Assembly (NCBI RefSeq): GCF_000720255.1
Contig: NZ_JOJE01000086.1
Coordinates: 1-8,538, forward strand
DNA: 8,538 nt
DNA from: Streptomyces griseus subsp. griseus
GTDB lineage: Bacteria > Actinomycetota > Actinomycetes > Streptomycetales > Streptomycetaceae
Reading direction: 5' to 3'
The stretch's first letter is position 1. The number at the start of each line of letters is the position of its first letter. Both the position numbers and the translations under genes were made by a program. The notes below the pieces were generated by a model. The model was given only the letters and a program-made list of their open reading frames with translations, was not told the origin of the DNA and made no database searches. Below, one piece after another: positions 5,830 through 8,538 of the stretch.

Positions 5830-6348
5830 GTGCAATACGGTGACTACATCGGGAACGTAACGCGGCTGGCCGTCGAGCTGGCCAATACCGGGACCCTCGA
5901 CCAACACGGTGAACTGGTCGCCGCGTTCTTCGCAGAACACGAAATCGTCCCTCCGCCGGAGGGTGACTACGGCGACCTTCCAGAGCTCGTACGCATGGCC
6001 CTGGCGCAGCTGGTCGACGGCACCGCCCCTGACGCCGTACACCGCCTGCTGAGCGACTATCCGCCGGAGATGCACCTGTCCGACCACGACGGCCTCGGCG
6101 GCTGGCACATCCACTTCAGCCGCAACGGCGCCCCGGCCAAGCGCTGGGTCGGCCAGCAGATCGCCGCTCAGTTCGCCCTGGTCACCGCCGGGGATCCGGC
6201 GGTGACCTTGGGACGGTGCGCCGCGGTCGGGTGCGGAAACTACTTTGTGGACCAGTCACGCAACCGCACGCGACGGTTCTGCTCCAACGCGTGCGCAAGC
6301 CGGACGACAGTCGCGGCCTATCGGGCCCGCGTCGCGAAGAACTCCTAG
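5830..6348 (+). CDS. ABATE/CGNR-type zinc-finger putative transcriptional regulator
   Basis: This 172-residue protein resembles the actinobacterial family with an N-terminal ABATE domain and a C-terminal CGNR zinc finger, regarded as stress-related transcription regulators. The start YGDYIGNVTRLAVELANT is the typical first block of ABATE. The C-terminus carries RCAAVGC and FCSNACASR, a Cx4C...Cx3C pattern (Cys130, 135, 151 and 155) able to bind one zinc. Basic residues QSRNRTRR lie between the pairs, as expected for a DNA-binding finger. The motif that names the family, CGNR, reads CASR here. GTG 5830 is chosen for AGGGGG 4 bases upstream (5820-5825). ATG 5791 in the same frame would add 13 residues but overlaps the start codon of the divergent gene. 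It may control the divergent TPR-like gene, an inference from arrangement. A transposase remnant begins shortly after its stop. Confidence 0.82.
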   Translation: MQYGDYIGNVTRLAVELANTGTLDQHGELVAAFFAEHEIVPPPEGDYGDLPELVRMALAQLVDGTAPDAVHRLLSDYPPEMHLSDHDGLGGWHIHFSRNGAPAKRWVGQQIAAQFALVTAGDPAVTLGRCAAVGCGNYFVDQSRNRTRRFCSNACASRTTVAAYRARVAKNS

Positions 6349-6390
6349 GGAGTGGCCTTCGTTTGATCTTGAACGGTGGATCATGGCTGG

Positions 6391-6935
6391 GTGATACGTC
6401 GCCAGGAACTGTCAGGCGCTGAGTGGGAGTGCGTTCGGCCGCTGCTGCGTGTGTCGTTGCGGGCAGGAAACGACTGGACGACCGGACCGTGCTGAACGCA
6501 ATCGTGTGGAAGTTCCGCACCGGTTCGGCCTGGCGGGACGTGCCGGAGCGATACGGCCCGTGGCACACCCTGCATACCCGGTTCCGTCGGCGGGCCTGCG
6601 ACGGCACGTTCCAGGGGATGCTCCAGGCCGCCCAGGCCCGGACAGACGCGGCCGGCGAGATCAGCTGGCTGATGTCGGTCGACTCCACCGTCGAGCGCGC
6701 TCACCAGCACGCGGCGGCGGCTCGAAAATAGAGGGCCTGCAACCGAGCGCTTGGACGATCCCAGGGCGGGCTGACCAGCAAGATTCATCTCGCCTGCGAC
6801 TCCGTCGGCCGGCCGCTGGCGTTCACCCTCACGGGCTGGAACGCCAACGACTGCACCCAGTTCACCGCCGTGATGGAGGCGATCCTGGTGCCCCGCCTGG
6901 GCCAGGGCCGGCCCGTCGGGCGTGGGGCGGGGAGC
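6391..6935 (+). pseudogene. IS5-family transposase remnant A (frameshift, nonsense codon, 3' truncation)
   Basis: The gene starts at GTG 6391 with IRRQELSGAEWECVRPLL, the normal N-terminus of an IS5-family transposase with a DUF4096-type domain. The frame then shifts at the G run 6461-6463 (one base missing) into RKRLDDRTVLNAIVWKFRTG, WRDVPERYGPWHTLHTRFRR and SVDSTVERAHQHAAAARK. This includes the first catalytic Asp of the DDE triad (VDST). A TAG at 6729-6731 interrupts the frame, which continues as LGRSQGGLTSKIHLACDS, GRPLAFTLTG and AVMEAILVPRLGQGRP. Similarity ends near 6930, before the second catalytic Asp, where another remnant is joined. The element is inactive. Its left end should lie within 6349-6390, but I could not identify the terminal repeat or a target duplication. 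Confidence 0.85.
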
Positions 6936-7164
6936 GCCAGGTCAGACACGCTCTCGGCTCTCAGCGCACCATGGCCGGCCTCTACCCGGACAACCGCCCA
7001 ATCCGCCCCACCGGCCGGATGATCCTTTACCACCTCGGCGAACTCACCGCCCTATCGGCACCGTCACCGACCGGCCGATGGTGCAGATCACCCGGGGCGT
7101 CCAGCTCCACCTCCTTGAACTCCTCGGTATCGAAGTCACCCGCACCCGCTGGCCACGGGCCTGA
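6936..7164 (+). pseudogene. C-terminal remnant of a second, different transposase-like gene (tentative)
   Basis: Between 6936 and about 7048 one frame gives RTMAGLYPDNRPIRPTGRMI and ILYHLGELTA. After an apparent one-base loss near 7049-7052, the next frame gives IGTVTDRPMVQITRGVQLHL and ELLGIEVTRTRWPRA, ending at a TGA at 7162-7164. The phrase LYPDN...RPT followed by a helical, basic tail resembles the C-termini of some actinobacterial DDE transposases, but I recall this only loosely and cannot name the family. It is joined directly to the broken end of transposase remnant A, so one element may have inserted into or recombined with another. The 93 bases that follow (7165-7257) show no gene. 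No function is expected. Confidence 0.4.
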
Positions 7165-7245
7165 ATCGGCGATCTGCGCAGCACCGGGCCAGACGCCACC
7201 GCTTCGTCATACGGCCGTACCGTCCTCTCCGGTCCCAAGCTCGCC

Positions 7246-7251
7246 TAATGT
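7246..7251 (+). promoter_or_regulatory. Possible -10 element of the small membrane-protein gene
   Basis: TAATGT fits the TAnnnT -10 consensus and ends 6 bases before ATG 7258. That spacing fits a leaderless transcript, and no Shine-Dalgarno site is present. No convincing -35 is seen at the right distance, so support is modest. Confidence 0.35.
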
Positions 7252-7257
7252 GCCCGC

Positions 7258-7763
7258 ATGGCCTCGGCAGAGACGTACTCGCTGGAGCTGCACGGCAGAC
7301 GCCGTGCCTCCGCCCGGCTGCGGGATGGGGTGGTGCTGCTGGAAGCGGACGGCGTACGGCGCCGGATACCGGTGGCGGCGATAGAACGGGTCGACGTTCA
7401 CGGCGCCAAGAGCCGGCGGCTGACCGTCGTGCTGACGGGCGACGAGCCCGTGGCGTACCACCTCAGGTACCGCAGTCCCCCGCCGTGCACGAGTTCGCGC
7501 ACGCCGTCCGCCGTGCACTGCCCGTACGGGACGCCGACGAGCAACGGCCCAACGGGGCGGGGCTGGCGACCGAAGAGCCGCTGGAGCGGGCGGCACCGAA
7601 CCGGGCCCGTCTGCTCCGATGGGGCCTGGCGGGCGGATACGTGCTGGTGCCCGTCCTGCTGGTGGTCAAAGGCACCGGGGTGGTTCCGGTGCTCCTCTGG
7701 GCGGCCGCCCCCTGGCGATCGGCGGCGGGGGTTCGGCGCGTCCGTCGGCTGGAAGGCGGCCCG
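7258..7763 (+). pseudogene. Frameshifted, 3'-truncated gene for a small membrane protein of unknown function
   Basis: From ATG 7258 the frame reads ETYSLELHGRRRASARLRDG, then VVLLEADGVRRRIPVAAIER and LTVVLTGDEPVAYHLR. This is a beta-rich stretch of about 75 residues that could be a small PH-like or similar sheet domain. At the C run 7477-7481 one base appears to be missing, and the sequence continues in the next frame as AVHEFAHAVRRALPVRDADE and then RARLLRWGLAGGYVLVPVLL. The last part gives one or two hydrophobic segments (GGYVLVPVLLVVKGTG and VVPVLLWAAAP). The frame then runs into IS5-family transposase sequence near 7764, so the 3' end was removed by the insertion or a later deletion. I do not recognise the family. 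The good codon pattern on both sides of the shift indicates that it was a real gene. Confidence 0.6.
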
Positions 7764-8430
7764 GTCAGCGGTTGCGCCTGGCGCCAACTTCCCCCGTGCT
7801 TCGGCATATCGAAGTCGCCGGCTCACCGCCGGTTCCTGATCTGGTCAAGAGCCGGTGTCTGGGGCCGCCTGCACGAGGCCGTCCTACACCGGCTCGACGA
7901 CGCCGGCCTCATCGACGCCATCCGTGTCGTCCTCGACACCGCCCACGTCAGGGCTAAAAAGGGGGCGAACACACAGGTCCGAGCCCCGTGGACCGAGGCA
8001 AGCCGGGTTCCAAGATGCACGTCCTGTCGGACGCGAACGGACTGCCCCTTCTCGTCGGTATCTCGGCCGGCAACACCCATGACAGCGAGGGGCTGAAGCC
8101 AATGGTCGAGCGTCACCAAACGAGACACGACCCCGATCGCGGCCGGTACTTCAAGCCCCAGCGCCTGCATGCGGACAAGGCCTACGACCGTGCTGATCTG
8201 CGGAAATGGTTACGTGGCAAGCGCATCGGAGTGCGGATCGCGCGCAGGGGCATCGAGTCCAGCGAGCGATTGGCCGCCGCAGGTGGGTGATCGAGCGCAC
8301 GATGTCGTGGCTGTCGGGCTATCGCCGGCTCAGCCCCCGCTACGAACGCAATCCCCGCAACTACCTGGCGTTTCTCGGACTTGCCGCCGCCCTCTGCTGC
8401 TACAAACGCCTCGTCCGCCTCACCACATAG
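7764..8430 (+). pseudogene. IS5-family transposase remnant B (5'-truncated, read in three frames)
   Basis: This is a different IS5-family transposase from remnant A. It begins mid-protein at VSGCAWRQLPPCFGISKS, lacking roughly the first 50-60 residues. Frame one carries GRLHEAVLHRLDDAGLID and VVLDTAHVRAKKG with the first catalytic Asp. At the A5G5 run (7956-7965) the frame moves back by one to GEHTGPSPVDRGKPGSKMHV, then LLVGISAGNTHDSEGLKP and LHADKAYDRADLRKWL with the second Asp. At GG 8272-8273 a base is missing, and the third frame gives RRWVIERTMSWLSGYRRL with the catalytic Glu, ending in CYKRLVRLTT and TAG. The full DDE triad is thus present but split. The first shift may be programmed; the second looks like a mutation. 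Without its N-terminus it should be inactive. Confidence 0.85.
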
Positions 8431-8442
8431 GACACGGTCTTA
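7764..8442 (+). mobile_element. Partial IS5-family element carrying transposase remnant B
   Basis: The left end is missing: the element is fused to the membrane-protein gene within the transposase coding region. On the right, GACACGGTCTTA directly follows the stop (8431-8442). Its position just after the stop suits a right terminal inverted repeat, since IS5-family elements often end within a few bases of the stop. Its partner is lost, so this cannot be confirmed here. Confidence 0.45.
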
Positions 8443-8538
8443 GCCTCGCGCTTTCATGAAGCGGGCTGTCCGGCAGGCGGTCAGGAAAGCAGAAAGTGCC
8501 TCTGACCAGCAAGAATGAGGATTGTCTAGGTCCCTGTT
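8443..8538. other. Unassigned end of the window
   Basis: No open frame or RNA structure could be assigned. The sequence after about 8500 is noticeably less GC-rich than the genes. It could be the edge of another element or an intergenic region, but the window ends before it can be judged. Confidence 0.3.

Noticed and set aside
6771..8514. 13-base direct repeat CTGACCAGCAAGA at 6771-6783 and 8502-8514
   Set aside because: A single 13-base match is expected about by chance in a window of this size. The flanks do not match and the copies lie in unrelated contexts.
1..8538. tRNA, rRNA, CRISPR arrays, riboswitches, phage genes
   Set aside because: Reading both strands, I found no cloverleaf, no regularly spaced repeats and no structural RNA motif that I could support.

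Overview
The window is very GC-rich, with G or C at most third codon positions, GTG and TTG starts, a leaderless-type promoter and IS5-family transposases. This suggests an actinomycete, most likely Streptomyces or a close relative. That is inference from composition and family content; no taxonomic marker gene is present.

Region 1 (1-4281, all +) looks like a catabolic operon for amines or amino acids. It holds the tail of an unrecognised gene, a RidA/YjgF-family imine deaminase, a decayed short-chain dehydrogenase (SDR) remnant, two different FAD-dependent DAO-fold oxidoreductases, and the N-terminal third of an MFS transporter that breaks off near 4188. DAO-fold amine oxidases make imines and RidA proteins hydrolyse them, so the intact genes fit together. 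The SDR and the transporter have been lost by decay or deletion. The substrate cannot be read from the sequence.

Region 2 (4263-6348) is unrelated. It holds a TTG-started GNAT acetyltransferase (-), a TPR-like helical protein (-) followed by a strong hairpin, and a divergent ABATE/CGNR-type zinc-finger regulator (+). The TPR-like gene has a good -35/-10 pair that puts transcription at its own start codon, so its mRNA is probably leaderless. The same -35 overlaps the ribosome binding site of the regulator gene.

Region 3 (6349-8538) is an insertion-sequence graveyard. It holds an IS5-family transposase fragment with a frameshift and a nonsense codon, a transposase-like C-terminal remnant, a frameshifted and truncated gene for a small membrane protein, and a second IS5-family transposase that lacks its N-terminus and is read in three frames. 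All clear frame breaks in the window are apparent one-base losses, mostly at or next to G or C runs. This is either deletion-biased decay or an assembly artefact. One of them, on an A5G5 run, may instead be programmed frameshifting.

I see no tRNA, rRNA, CRISPR array or phage gene. I found no clearly novel defence or biosynthetic system. The most interesting points are the Rid/double-oxidase cassette, the overlapping divergent promoter with a leaderless start, and the consistent one-base losses.
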